From the NCBI GenBank assembly GCA_964512485.1, contig CAZEHJ010000023.1, positions 1-47,806 on the forward strand: 47,806 bases of DNA, given 5' to 3'. Position 1 is the first letter of the stretch; every line of letters begins with the position of its first letter. Under the pieces are notes generated by a model that was given only the letters and a program-made list of their open reading frames with translations, searched no databases and was not told where the DNA came from. The stretch is from CAZEHJ01 sp964512485 (GTDB taxonomy: Bacteria; Bacteroidota; Rhodothermia; Rhodothermales; UBA10348). Made by a program: the position numbers and the translations under genes. This document shows, one piece after another, positions 25,654 to 34,549 of this stretch.

Positions 25654-26607
25654 GTGCCCAGTGGCTCCCACAACAGAGGGGCGCCGCCGGACCAACCAGT
25701 CGTGTTGGATTCATTTTCGGTGGTAGGTTCGGGCGCTCTTGCCCGGACTCTTTCGCGATCCCTGGTTAATGTCGGGATTTACTGTGATCTCGTTACGTCA
25801 CGAAGTGCTGACCATGCAAACACGCTCGCTAACGATATCGGTGCGAGCCATGCGACCACATACGCTGACGCAGACTTCTCATCGGCGAGACTGGTCCTTA
25901 TGGCAGTTCCGGATGACGCTCTCTCTTCGCTGGCATCGGATCTGGCGCAGCGTTCTGATTGGAAAAACACGGTGGTGCTACACACGTCAGGTGCGCTGGA
26001 CGCATCCGTTTTGGAGCCGCTCGAGCAGGCCGGGGCCCGGACCGGGTCCTTTCATCCGCTGCAGACCTTTACGGGAAACGACTCCCCCGATGTCTTCAAA
26101 GGCGTTTCCATCGGAATCGAAGGATCTGAACAAGCATGTCTGGTCGCGACGCACATTGCGGACTCGTTGTTGTCGAATCCTGTGGAGATTCCCTCCGCGC
26201 AAAAGGCGCTCTATCATGCGGCAGCCGTCATGGCGAGCAATCATGCAGTCACCTTGATGGCTGCGGCCGAAGAATTCTGGCAGCTGGCCACTGAAAATCG
26301 CCAGTCCTTTTCCGAAGCTCTCGGTCCTCTTATCAAGCAAAGTGTGTCAAACGCAGTTGAAACCGGACCCGAAGAGGCTCTTACCGGGCCGATTGTCCGG
26401 GGTGATGCGGGCACGCTTCAACTCCATTTGGAGGCCGTCTCCCGCTTCCTACCACACCTTCTGCCCTTGTATGGAGCGGTGGCAGCAGAAACAGTTCATC
26501 TCTCCATGCGTTCGGGGCGGCTTTCCCCAGAACAAGCCGTGCATCTTCTGGACGCGATCGAAGTGTGTCTGCAGGTTGATTCGAATTCAGAAGAACCGGG
26601 CGAATAA
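25654..26607 (+). CDS. Rossmann-fold DUF2520 family protein
   Basis: An N-terminal dinucleotide-binding domain has the glycine motif VVGSGALARTL (about 23-33) and LMAVPDDAL, as in pyrroline-5-carboxylate reductase-like proteins. A helical C-terminal DUF2520 domain (about 170-300) has KALYHAAAVMASNHAVTL and GPIVRGDAGTLQLHL. TGSFHPLQTF is characteristic of the family, whose members resemble NAD(P)-dependent oxidoreductases with no settled substrate. It starts at GTG one base after the MEMO-like stop. Its TAA overlaps the next ATG, so all three are translationally coupled. Confidence 0.87.
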   Translation: MPSGSHNRGAPPDQPVVLDSFSVVGSGALARTLSRSLVNVGIYCDLVTSRSADHANTLANDIGASHATTYADADFSSARLVLMAVPDDALSSLASDLAQRSDWKNTVVLHTSGALDASVLEPLEQAGARTGSFHPLQTFTGNDSPDVFKGVSIGIEGSEQACLVATHIADSLLSNPVEIPSAQKALYHAAAVMASNHAVTLMAAAEEFWQLATENRQSFSEALGPLIKQSVSNAVETGPEEALTGPIVRGDAGTLQLHLEAVSRFLPHLLPLYGAVAAETVHLSMRSGRLSPEQAVHLLDAIEVCLQVDSNSEEPGE

Positions 26608-27068
26608 TGGAAGCCAGGACCGAAGCATTACAAAGAATTATGGAGATCGTCGAATCTGTCCCCGAGACCGAAACGACGTTCATATCGATCGCCACGGTTG
26701 TCGGGGGTGTTCTGCGCAACGTGTTGTCTGCGGAGAAAACGGCTGCCAGTGCCACGATATCTCTTGCTCAGCGAACCCAAATGGAGCAGATGCGCAATGA
26801 GACCTCCGAGATGATCGAGGCCTTGGGCGTCATTCTTCCTGAAAGGGTCTCTCTCAAAAAAGTTGAAGCTGAAAAAGAGCCGTCCTGGTGGTTCGCTCTT
26901 TCCGAAGTGAATCACGTTCTGGAAGAAAGCATTGATCAGCTTTCGACTCTGGTCTCGCAGCAGGAAAAGGGCTCAGCTGTTCGGGACCTTATCGCACAGG
27001 CCGTCCGCCTTATGAGAGAGCACTACAACGTGTATATGGAAGAAGCACGCAACTGGATGGACGGTTGA
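26607..27068 (+). CDS. Hypothetical alpha-helical protein
   Basis: A 153-residue protein I do not recognise. It is predicted almost wholly helical, with heptad-like Leu/Ile/Val spacing, two Trp (PSWWFALSEV) and no signal peptide or membrane segment. The start overlaps the DUF2520 stop (TAATG), implying coupled translation and equimolar need. It could be a cytosolic partner of the DUF2520 or MEMO-like protein; this is inference from gene order only. Confidence 0.7.
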   Translation: MEARTEALQRIMEIVESVPETETTFISIATVVGGVLRNVLSAEKTAASATISLAQRTQMEQMRNETSEMIEALGVILPERVSLKKVEAEKEPSWWFALSEVNHVLEESIDQLSTLVSQQEKGSAVRDLIAQAVRLMREHYNVYMEEARNWMDG

Positions 27069-27081
27069 GGAGCGTGAATTG

Positions 27082-27186
27082 ATGGTCAATGCCGCAGGCT
27101 ATGAGGAACTGCAGGCGTTCCCAGCCATAAAGGCGCCCGAGTTGCATGAAAATGCATGTGTTCAATCCAGATCTGATCGATATTGA
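27082..27186 (+). CDS. Candidate 34-residue small protein
   Basis: ATG 27082 is preceded by AGGAG (27068-27072) at good spacing, one of the better ribosome-binding sites in the window. The reading frame ends with TGA at 27184-27186, and its last A is the first base of the cyclophilin ATG (TGATG). The product, beginning MVNAAGYEELQAFPAIKAP, has no recognised domain or signal. It may be a coupling peptide for the downstream gene, a genuine microprotein or chance. Its end contains a TGCAT-GAAA-ATGCA mini-hairpin at about 27144-27157. Confidence 0.35.
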   Translation: MVNAAGYEELQAFPAIKAPELHENACVQSRSDRY

Positions 27187-27983
27187 TGAATAAGTTCTTT
27201 ACTACTGTACTTGTTGTATCCACCCTTGGTATGACCCTTCCCGGTTGCGCCCAGGAAACTTCCACAACGACAGTTCTCGAGTCACCTTCCGACGGATCCG
27301 CTCAATCGAATTCTGAGGCGGCTCCAATGAAAATTACCATGAGCAACCACTACGCCATCGAAACCCGGCTCGGCCGCTTGGTCATCGCCCTCTACGACCA
27401 GACACCGATCCACCGCGATAACTTCAAGAAGCTTGCAGACGAAGGGTTCTATAATGGAACCAGCTTTCACCGGATCATCACTGGATTCATGATTCAGGGG
27501 GGAGATCCCAATTCCAAAGATGACGATCCATACAACGATGGTTTCGGGGATCCTGGATACACACTGGAAGCAGAAATAAAACCGGCACTCATAAATCGTC
27601 GCGGAGCACTCGTCGCTGCCAGGCAAGGAGATCAGGTCAATCCTGAGCGACGTTCCTCAGGTTCTCAGTTTTACATCGTGCAGGGTCGTCCAATGACGGA
27701 AGAAATGCTGGACCAGTCTGAAGGGCAGATAAATCAGACGTTGGGTGGAGGTTTTTCATACACGGACGCGCAACGCGAGATATACGTGAATGAGGGTGGC
27801 GCTCCCTGGTTGGACATGCAGTACAGCGTGTATGGCGAGTTGGTTGAAGGGTTCGACGTGCTCGATGCGATCGCCACCGCACCGACGCCGGGGACAACAG
27901 GACAGGGTGATCCAGGCCTGAGAGATATGCCCCTCGAACGAATCGAAATGACGATCACGTATCTTCCGGATTACACCCGATAG
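27186..27983 (+). CDS. Peptidyl-prolyl cis-trans isomerase, cyclophilin type, lipoprotein
   Basis: Residues 1-21 form a lipoprotein signal (LPGC then AQE) followed by a Ser/Thr-rich linker, so it is an envelope-anchored foldase for exported proteins. The cyclophilin domain (about 50-262) contains NGTSFHRIITGFMIQGGDP with the catalytic Arg-Ile, and SSGSQFYIVQG with the substrate-binding Gln-Phe. It resembles the cyclophilin lipoproteins of Bacteroidota. ATG 27186 is chosen over the adjacent in-frame TTG 27183. The stop is 9 bp before lysS. Confidence 0.94.
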   Translation: MNKFFTTVLVVSTLGMTLPGCAQETSTTTVLESPSDGSAQSNSEAAPMKITMSNHYAIETRLGRLVIALYDQTPIHRDNFKKLADEGFYNGTSFHRIITGFMIQGGDPNSKDDDPYNDGFGDPGYTLEAEIKPALINRRGALVAARQGDQVNPERRSSGSQFYIVQGRPMTEEMLDQSEGQINQTLGGGFSYTDAQREIYVNEGGAPWLDMQYSVYGELVEGFDVLDAIATAPTPGTTGQGDPGLRDMPLERIEMTITYLPDYTR

Positions 27984-27992
27984 GCTGCACCG

Positions 27993-29543
27993 ATGGCGCG
28001 AGAATACACCGAACAAGAATCACTACGCCGGCAGGCCCGGGCGTCTCTCGAAGAGGCGGGCGTAAACCCGTATGCCTATTCGTGGGATGTAACCCACCAT
28101 GCCTCCGATATCCTGTCTTCCTATGATGACGAGATCCATCAGGCGGATGAAGATGGAAATCGACGAGAGGAGCTTCGAGTATCCGTCGCTGGACGCATCA
28201 TGTCCAGGCGGATCATGGGAAAGGCCTCGTTTTTCCATCTCCAGGATGCTTCCGGAAAGATACAGATCTACATCACCCGTGATGATCAGCCGGAAGGATT
28301 CTACAACTCGGTATTCAAGAAAATGCTTGATATCGGAGATGTCGTCGGAATCGAAGGAATCGCGTTCCGAACAAAAATGGGAGAGGTTTCCGTCCGCGCG
28401 TCAAAGCTCGAAGTTCTGGCAAAAGCATTGAGGCCGTTTCCTATCGTGAAGGAACAGGATGGCCAGGTTTTTAATGAGGTCACGGACAAAGAATTCAGAT
28501 ATCGTCAGCGCTACGTCGATCTGGTGATCAACCCCGAAGTCAGGGATACTTTTCGCCAACGGGCGAAGATGATTTCGACGATGCGTCACTTCCTCGACGA
28601 GCGGGGTTATACCGAAGTTGAAACACCCGTTCTCCAGCCTGTCTACGGAGGCGCTGCTGCGCGGCCCTTCACAACGCATCACAATGCACTCGACATGAAG
28701 CTGTATCTGCGAATTGCAGATGAGCTCTATCTGAAACGCCTGATGGTCGGTGGATTTGACGGCGTGTATGAGATCTCGAAAGACTTTCGCAACGAAGGTC
28801 TGAGCCGATTCCACAATCCAGAGTTCACGATGATGGAACTCTATGTAGCCTACAAGGACTACGACTGGATGATGGAACTGGTAGAGGAGATGGTAGAGAC
28901 CATTGCCATCGCGCTTCACGGCACGCCGGAACTGCAGGTGGGAGACAATACTATATCCTTCAAGCGACCCTGGAAGCGCATTCCCTTGCTGGATGCTGTC
29001 AAGGAACGTACAGGAGAGGACCTTTCCGGAAAGTCGCGAGATGAGCTTGCCACGATTGCGAACAAGCTGAACCTCGAAATCGACAAAACGATGGGTTCAG
29101 GAAAGATCATCGACGAAATCTTCGGAGAGTACGTCGAACCCCACCTGATTCAGCCCACCTATATCACCGATTATCCGGTCGAATTGAGTCCCCTCGCGAA
29201 ACGTCATCGTTCGAAAGAAGGATTGGTTGAGCGTTTTGAGGCGATTTGTAACGGGAAGGAGCTGTGTAATGCATTTTCAGAGTTGAACGATCCTGACGAT
29301 CAGAGGGAGCGATTTGAAGATCAGGTCGGCCTCGGAAAGCGCGGTGATGAGGAGGCGATGCAGCTGGACGAAGATTACCTGCGCTCTCTCGAATATGGCA
29401 TGCCCCCGACAGCAGGACTGGGAATCGGCATCGATCGTCTGGCTATGCTCATGACCAACTCGACCTCCATTCGGGACGTCATCCTGTTCCCACTTTTACG
29501 TCCCGAAGTAGAAGAGGAAGAAGGCGAGTCCTCAGATGAGTGA
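27993..29543 (+). CDS. lysS: Lysine--tRNA ligase, class II
   Basis: Charges tRNA-Lys. An N-terminal OB-fold anticodon-binding domain (about 60-165, RVSVAGRIMSRRIMGKASF) precedes the class II catalytic core. Motif 1 lies around RAKMISTMRHFLDERGYTEVETP, read in two parts. Motif 2 is FRNEGLSRFHNPEFT, and motif 3 is GLGIGIDRLAMLM followed by LFPLLRP. The length of 516 is standard. It lies inside the MEMO-MFS run, and its last 8 bp overlap the MFS start. Confidence 0.98.
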   Translation: MAREYTEQESLRRQARASLEEAGVNPYAYSWDVTHHASDILSSYDDEIHQADEDGNRREELRVSVAGRIMSRRIMGKASFFHLQDASGKIQIYITRDDQPEGFYNSVFKKMLDIGDVVGIEGIAFRTKMGEVSVRASKLEVLAKALRPFPIVKEQDGQVFNEVTDKEFRYRQRYVDLVINPEVRDTFRQRAKMISTMRHFLDERGYTEVETPVLQPVYGGAAARPFTTHHNALDMKLYLRIADELYLKRLMVGGFDGVYEISKDFRNEGLSRFHNPEFTMMELYVAYKDYDWMMELVEEMVETIAIALHGTPELQVGDNTISFKRPWKRIPLLDAVKERTGEDLSGKSRDELATIANKLNLEIDKTMGSGKIIDEIFGEYVEPHLIQPTYITDYPVELSPLAKRHRSKEGLVERFEAICNGKELCNAFSELNDPDDQRERFEDQVGLGKRGDEEAMQLDEDYLRSLEYGMPPTAGLGIGIDRLAMLMTNSTSIRDVILFPLLRPEVEEEEGESSDE

Positions 29544-30810
29544 TCTCGCCAAACAGGCGGGCTACCTTGAGCTCCTTCGGGGCAACACTTCATTTCGAAG
29601 GCTCTGGTACGGCACGGTTATTTCGCTTTTCGGCGACTGGTTCAATACGATTGCCCTGTACGCCCTGATTCTCAGGCTGTCCGGATCTGAATTCGCTCTC
29701 GGTGCTGTCTTTATCACGAAGATGCTGCCATGGGCTCTGGCTTCGCCGCTTGCTGGTGTGTTGGTCGATCGGTTTGATCGGCGCCATCTGATGATCGTTT
29801 CGGATCTGCTCAGGGCAGTGATCGTGCTGGGCTTTTTATTGATAGACGAAGCCTCTGAAGTATGGCTCATCTATCTGCTTACGACCGCTCAGGTGGTCGT
29901 GGGATCGATCTTTCATCCGGCCAAGAGTGCTTCGATTCCAAATATTACGAAGCGGGAAAATCTGGTCACGGCCAACACGATCATGGCCGCAACCTGGTCC
30001 GTCCTCCTCGCTGTCGGCGCTGCCGTTGGAGGATTCGCGGCAGAATGGCTGGGACTCGAGGCGGTGTTCATTCTGGACAGCGCGAGCTATATCCTCTCGG
30101 CGTTTTTCATCTACCGTACGGTCATTCCTCAGGACACGAGTCCCCGAAAAAGTGGTTCACTTTTCCGGACCGCGAACGCAGAACTCATCGAAGGACTGCG
30201 CCACATCAAACGCTTCCCCGCCATTCGCCGCATGGCCACCACGAAAGCCATCTGGGCCATTGGTGGCGGGGGACTGGTTTATCTCATCGCGCTGTTGGGG
30301 GAAGCCATATCGCCGGAGAGTGCGGCCGTATCTATCGGCATTCTTTTTGGAGCACGTGGAATCGGTACGGGCATCGGCCCTGTGATCATACGGGTTGGAG
30401 TCCGTGAGGAACGGCGTTGGCCACTCGTGATCGGCATCTGTATCGTCCTGACCGGTGTTGGATATCTGTTCGTTGGATCCATGTCGCTGACGTACCTCAT
30501 AGCTATTCCGATCATGCTTGCCCACGCCGCCGGCGGAGTGAACTGGGTCTTCTCCACCGTGCTGCTTCAGCAGCGGGTAGTCGATCGTTTTCGGGGGCGG
30601 GTATTCGCCACCGAATGGCTTCTCGTAATGGGAATGGAATCTCTCTCGATTCTCGCCGCGAGTCTCGTTCTTGAAATGGGACTGCTTTCGCTGTCTGAAA
30701 CGGTACTTTTGTACGGTTCGCTGTGTATCGTTTTTGGCCTGATATGGCTGTTTTTGGTCGTTCCCGCCGAAAAAAAGGATTTTCTTTCCGGAAACATCCC
30801 AAAATTCTGA
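29536..30810 (+). CDS. MFS transporter (EntS/MFS_3-like)
   Basis: A 424-residue integral membrane protein with about 12 membrane segments. The first loop carries the MFS motif GVLVDRFDRRHLMIVSDLLRA, read across the cytoplasmic loop after helix 2. The N-terminal segment FRRLWYGTVISLFGDWFNTIA is typical of the MFS_3 group, which includes the enterobactin exporter EntS and macrolide efflux proteins. The substrate is unknown. It overlaps lysS by 8 bp and is probably the last gene of that operon. Confidence 0.92.
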   Translation: MSDLAKQAGYLELLRGNTSFRRLWYGTVISLFGDWFNTIALYALILRLSGSEFALGAVFITKMLPWALASPLAGVLVDRFDRRHLMIVSDLLRAVIVLGFLLIDEASEVWLIYLLTTAQVVVGSIFHPAKSASIPNITKRENLVTANTIMAATWSVLLAVGAAVGGFAAEWLGLEAVFILDSASYILSAFFIYRTVIPQDTSPRKSGSLFRTANAELIEGLRHIKRFPAIRRMATTKAIWAIGGGGLVYLIALLGEAISPESAAVSIGILFGARGIGTGIGPVIIRVGVREERRWPLVIGICIVLTGVGYLFVGSMSLTYLIAIPIMLAHAAGGVNWVFSTVLLQQRVVDRFRGRVFATEWLLVMGMESLSILAASLVLEMGLLSLSETVLLYGSLCIVFGLIWLFLVVPAEKKDFLSGNIPKF

Positions 30811-30879
30811 AAAGTGGCACTGAATTGGTAGAAGTGAGAGAAATGTCCTTCGGGAAACTACCCCTTCCCTCGATTCAAC

Positions 30880-33588
30880 ATGTCCCTGGATTCACTTCTC
30901 AAGTTTATTTCGTCCTCAAGTTCGCGTGATAATGCGGATTCGGACCTCGCATTCGCCGAGGTTTCTGAGAGTGGGAGAATAACCAGTATCAATCCGTTTG
31001 GATGTCTGGCATGGGGCTGGAGAAACGGAACTGAGCTTTCGGCTGACCTCAAATTTGCGCTGGAATGCCTTGACGGAGATGAACCGGTCGAACTTCCCTT
31101 GACGATGGGTGGCCTCCATTTGCGAGGCATGAGAACAGAAAATGAAACCGGATGGTTTTTAATCGGCTACGAGCCTGATGAAGAATCTTCAACCGGTGAT
31201 CAGTTCTCGTTCCGGGCCCTCATGGACCAGATTCCTCAACCCGCTCTGTGCCTCAATACTACCGGGCTTGCCTGGTACGTCAATGCCGCGGCAGCAAAAG
31301 AACTGGGCCAGGATGCGAGCGAACTTACTGGCAGACCTGCGCTCGCAGAAATCATCAACCCCGAAGACCGATGGAAACTTGCTGAACTGATGGAGTTGGC
31401 AGCGCGAGATGGCTCGTCCCATGCTTCCATCCGTTTTGGTCGTCATTCCCGGCTCGGCGTGTTACACCTCGTGCAGTCGGTCAAGGATGAATTCCAGGCG
31501 GTGCTACTTCCGGTCTCAGAAAACGACGACCTCATTGACGGGTCCTATGTTCAGGAGTCATTTTATCAATCCTTTCTGGAGCAGGGTCCGGTCGGAGTAT
31601 TGTATCTGGATGCGACCGGCACGGTGACGTTCGAAAATCATTGCTTCAGATCACTCGTCGGCGAGAACCCCGAAGCCTCGTGGCTCGGACTCAGGCTCGC
31701 AGAAATTGCAGCTCTTCCCGGTGATACTGCTACCAAGCTTCTCAGGGTTTGCGAGAACGGCGAAACCCTCACATTCACCGCCGATCTTCTTGATCTTCAA
31801 ACCGGAAAAGTCGGACATCACGTTCAAATTCACGCCTCTGGAATTCGGCATCCCGAAGGCCACATCATTGGTGCCGCACTTCTGGTCGAAGATCGAACCG
31901 AATTGGTGAAGCACGAAAGGGAGCTGGAACTCATTCAGGAAAGTGAACGCGTCAGAAATACGCTGCGCGAACTCGCCATGGATGATCAGAATCCTGCCTC
32001 GTTCAGAGATCAGGCAGTCACGTTACTCGGATCAGCGGTGGGTGCCGCTTCCGCGAGCCTGATGGGACTGTCTGTTGGCAAAGACCGATTTGTAGAAATT
32101 GCCCACTGGAATTTTTCCGGTACGCCGAGTCCCGGCGTTTCATTTCAGCGATCCGAACTGGAGAGTTTTGAATCCCTGCATTTCGGGACGCATCTGCACT
32201 GCGCAGAAAAAACGGATGCCGCAATCTGTTCGCATTTCGATGCGAACTCGTGCTGGATCGATCCGGTTCGTGACAATGGGCAGTTCGCCGGACATTTCGT
32301 CTTTTCGTTTGTGGACGATACCTGGGACGACGCGCTGGCATCACCCTCGAGAATAAATGAGTTTGTTCGGCTGTTTGAAGCCCTCTATTCCAGAATCCAG
32401 CTGGCGGCTCGCTATCGAAATACCGTAGCAGCAATTGATGATGCACTGTTCGGATTCAGCCTGTTCAAGAACGGCGGGCGTCGATTTCATTTTGCCACAG
32501 CCCAATTCGAACTGTTGACAGGATATCATCCATCTGAATTGCTCGACGACACCCATTCCAGAATAGACTGGGTCAACGACATCGTCCACAAAGAAGATGC
32601 TTCTCTTGTCCGGGCGCACAATAAAACACTTCAGGACGGGCACGAGAGCCGGGTGACGTACCGCGTTCATCATCGCGACGGTACAATCAGATGGCTGCGC
32701 GAGCACGCTACTCCGCGAACAGATGCCACCGGAATGACAGCCGTAAACGGCATCCTGTCGGATGTCTCCGAACAGAAGGCTGCCGAATTGGTCCTGCTGC
32801 AGGCCAAAAAGGAAGCAGAAGCCTCAGACGAATCAAAAACAGCATTTATCGCGACCCTGAGCCATGAGATCCGCACCCCGATGGGCGCCGTCAATGGGTT
32901 CGCCCAGATACTGGAAAAAGAACTCGAAGAGTTCGAGGAAGAATTACCATACGATCTTCCAGAGCAGGTTCACGAATTCGTGACTGCGATCTCAGAGCGT
33001 TCCCAGAAGTTGCTGACTCTGGTAGATGATTTGTTCGAACTTTCCAACATAGAAATGGGCAAAGCAACTCTCGAACGTAGAGAGCTTGACCTCGCGGGCA
33101 TCATCCGGGCATCTGTGGAGAAGTCACGTGCTGCGATCGAAAGAAAGGGAATTGATCTGAATCTGAATCTCCGAGCTGCCACGCTCAAAGTTCGTGCTGA
33201 CAAGCGCCGCCTTGCCCATGTGTTCGACAATCTGCTCTCGAATGCGACCAAGTTTACCGAAACCGGCTCCATCCGTGTCGATGTCAGCCAGAGCACATCT
33301 CAGGTGAAAATCGAAATCATCGATACCGGAATTGGCATTTCCGAGGAGTACCGGGAGAAATTGTTCGACTCGTTCACGCAGGAAGAAGACTGGCGTAATC
33401 GCAGGTTCGAAGGAACAGGTCTCGGTCTGACCCTTGTGAAACGACTGGTTGAAATGATGGGTGGAGCGATCGAGGTCGAAAGCGTGAAAGCGAAAGGTTC
33501 GACATTCAGAGTGACGCTGCCGCTCATCGTCAGAGACGACGATTCTCACGTTCCGAGTTTTCTTTTGCGAACCGGACGTTCCTCCTGA
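30880..33588 (+). CDS. Soluble sensor histidine kinase with PAS and GAF domains
   Basis: No signal peptide or membrane segment is visible, so this is probably a cytoplasmic sensor. Two PAS domains lie at about 108-220 (LMDQIPQPALCLN) and 225-345 (FLEQGPVGVLYLDATGTV). A GAF-like domain follows (about 365-500), then a PAS/PAC domain (about 520-640, ending RWLREHATPRTDATG). HisKA has the phospho-acceptor His662 in ATLSHEIRTPMGAVNGF. The ATPase domain has N box DNLLSNATKF, G1 DTGIGI and GTGLGLTL. There is no receiver domain, so an unlinked response regulator is needed. Its last 59 bp overlap the convergent queG gene. Confidence 0.94.
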   Translation: MSLDSLLKFISSSSSRDNADSDLAFAEVSESGRITSINPFGCLAWGWRNGTELSADLKFALECLDGDEPVELPLTMGGLHLRGMRTENETGWFLIGYEPDEESSTGDQFSFRALMDQIPQPALCLNTTGLAWYVNAAAAKELGQDASELTGRPALAEIINPEDRWKLAELMELAARDGSSHASIRFGRHSRLGVLHLVQSVKDEFQAVLLPVSENDDLIDGSYVQESFYQSFLEQGPVGVLYLDATGTVTFENHCFRSLVGENPEASWLGLRLAEIAALPGDTATKLLRVCENGETLTFTADLLDLQTGKVGHHVQIHASGIRHPEGHIIGAALLVEDRTELVKHERELELIQESERVRNTLRELAMDDQNPASFRDQAVTLLGSAVGAASASLMGLSVGKDRFVEIAHWNFSGTPSPGVSFQRSELESFESLHFGTHLHCAEKTDAAICSHFDANSCWIDPVRDNGQFAGHFVFSFVDDTWDDALASPSRINEFVRLFEALYSRIQLAARYRNTVAAIDDALFGFSLFKNGGRRFHFATAQFELLTGYHPSELLDDTHSRIDWVNDIVHKEDASLVRAHNKTLQDGHESRVTYRVHHRDGTIRWLREHATPRTDATGMTAVNGILSDVSEQKAAELVLLQAKKEAEASDESKTAFIATLSHEIRTPMGAVNGFAQILEKELEEFEEELPYDLPEQVHEFVTAISERSQKLLTLVDDLFELSNIEMGKATLERRELDLAGIIRASVEKSRAAIERKGIDLNLNLRAATLKVRADKRRLAHVFDNLLSNATKFTETGSIRVDVSQSTSQVKIEIIDTGIGISEEYREKLFDSFTQEEDWRNRRFEGTGLGLTLVKRLVEMMGGAIEVESVKAKGSTFRVTLPLIVRDDDSHVPSFLLRTGRSS

Positions 33589-34501
33589 ATCCGTCCAGCT
33601 TTGTTCGTTTGACCGCGCTTTTCGAAAACCGGGCGCTGAACGCTGCCTGATCCAGATCCTCCCATTCCTGAAGCGGGGTCGTGAGCGTCCCCGGGCGGGG
33701 AGCATATCGGGATTCAGACGTATCTGTTCTGAATTTATTCCAGGGACAAACTTCCTGACAGACGTCGCAGCCGAAGATCCAGTTTCCATGATCTGAACTC
33801 AGCGCAGCGTCAACGTCCTCACCACGGTGTTCGATCGTTGTGTAGGAAATGCAGCGATTGGCATCGACTACGTACGGCTCGACGATTGCGTTTGTAGGGC
33901 AGTGATCGATGCACTCGGTACAGGAGCCACAATGGTCGAGTATGGGTTGATCTTCGCTCAGCTCGACGTCGATGATCAGTTCCCCAATGAATGTCCAGCT
34001 GCCGTGATCAGGTGATATCAGATTGCTGTGCTTCCCGATCCATCCAAGTCCGGAACGCGATGCCCACGCCTTGTCCATCACCGGTGCGCTGTCCACAAAT
34101 ATGCGTCCGTTGACTTCGCCGACTTCAGACTTCAGCCAATCCATGAGCCCCGATAGCCGCTCTTTCAGGATCAGATGATAGTCATCTCCCCAGGCGTATC
34201 TGCTGATGCGACCGACTTTCGGGTCCTCTGGCGGGTCAATGGGGTTGTAATAGCTCTGAAGGACAGAGACGACGCTTCTCGCACCTTTTACCAGAATAGT
34301 GGGATCGATGCGTTTCTCCAGATGGTTCTCCATCCAGCGCATCGAAGCGTGATGCCCCTGGCCCAGCCAGGCGTTGAGTCGTTCCGCTTCCAGATCCAGA
34401 GGGCCGGCTTTCGAAATGCCACAGGCATCGAGGCCCAGCTCAAGGGCTTTTTCCTTGAGGGCTAGCGTAAGCGTTCGAGTGCTGGAAGGCGTTTCGTGCA
34501 T
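33530..34501 (-). CDS. queG: Epoxyqueuosine reductase QueG
   Basis: The cobalamin- and iron-sulfur-dependent last step of queuosine synthesis in tRNA. The catalytic Asp137 lies in FVDSAPVMDKAWASRSG, followed by GWIGKH. Two 4Fe-4S motifs are complete: Cys191, 194, 197 and 201, and Cys245, 248 and 252 (CDVCQEVCPWN) together with Cys217. The length of 323 is near the short form without a long HEAT-repeat tail. The final 20 codons overlap the 3' end of the histidine kinase gene on the opposite strand. Confidence 0.96.
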   Translation of the reverse strand: MHETPSSTRTLTLALKEKALELGLDACGISKAGPLDLEAERLNAWLGQGHHASMRWMENHLEKRIDPTILVKGARSVVSVLQSYYNPIDPPEDPKVGRISRYAWGDDYHLILKERLSGLMDWLKSEVGEVNGRIFVDSAPVMDKAWASRSGLGWIGKHSNLISPDHGSWTFIGELIIDVELSEDQPILDHCGSCTECIDHCPTNAIVEPYVVDANRCISYTTIEHRGEDVDAALSSDHGNWIFGCDVCQEVCPWNKFRTDTSESRYAPRPGTLTTPLQEWEDLDQAAFSARFSKSAVKRTKLDGFRRNVRFAKENSERENRRL

Positions 34502-34549
34502 GTTCTGGCGGGCGACCTGCCCGTCGAACCACCAAAAGGAGTTCCGGTT

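Noticed and set aside
30815..30830. TGGCAC-like sigma-54 promoter before the histidine kinase
   Set aside because: The -24 element fits, but the -12 position reads TGGT rather than TTGC, and the invariant GC is missing.
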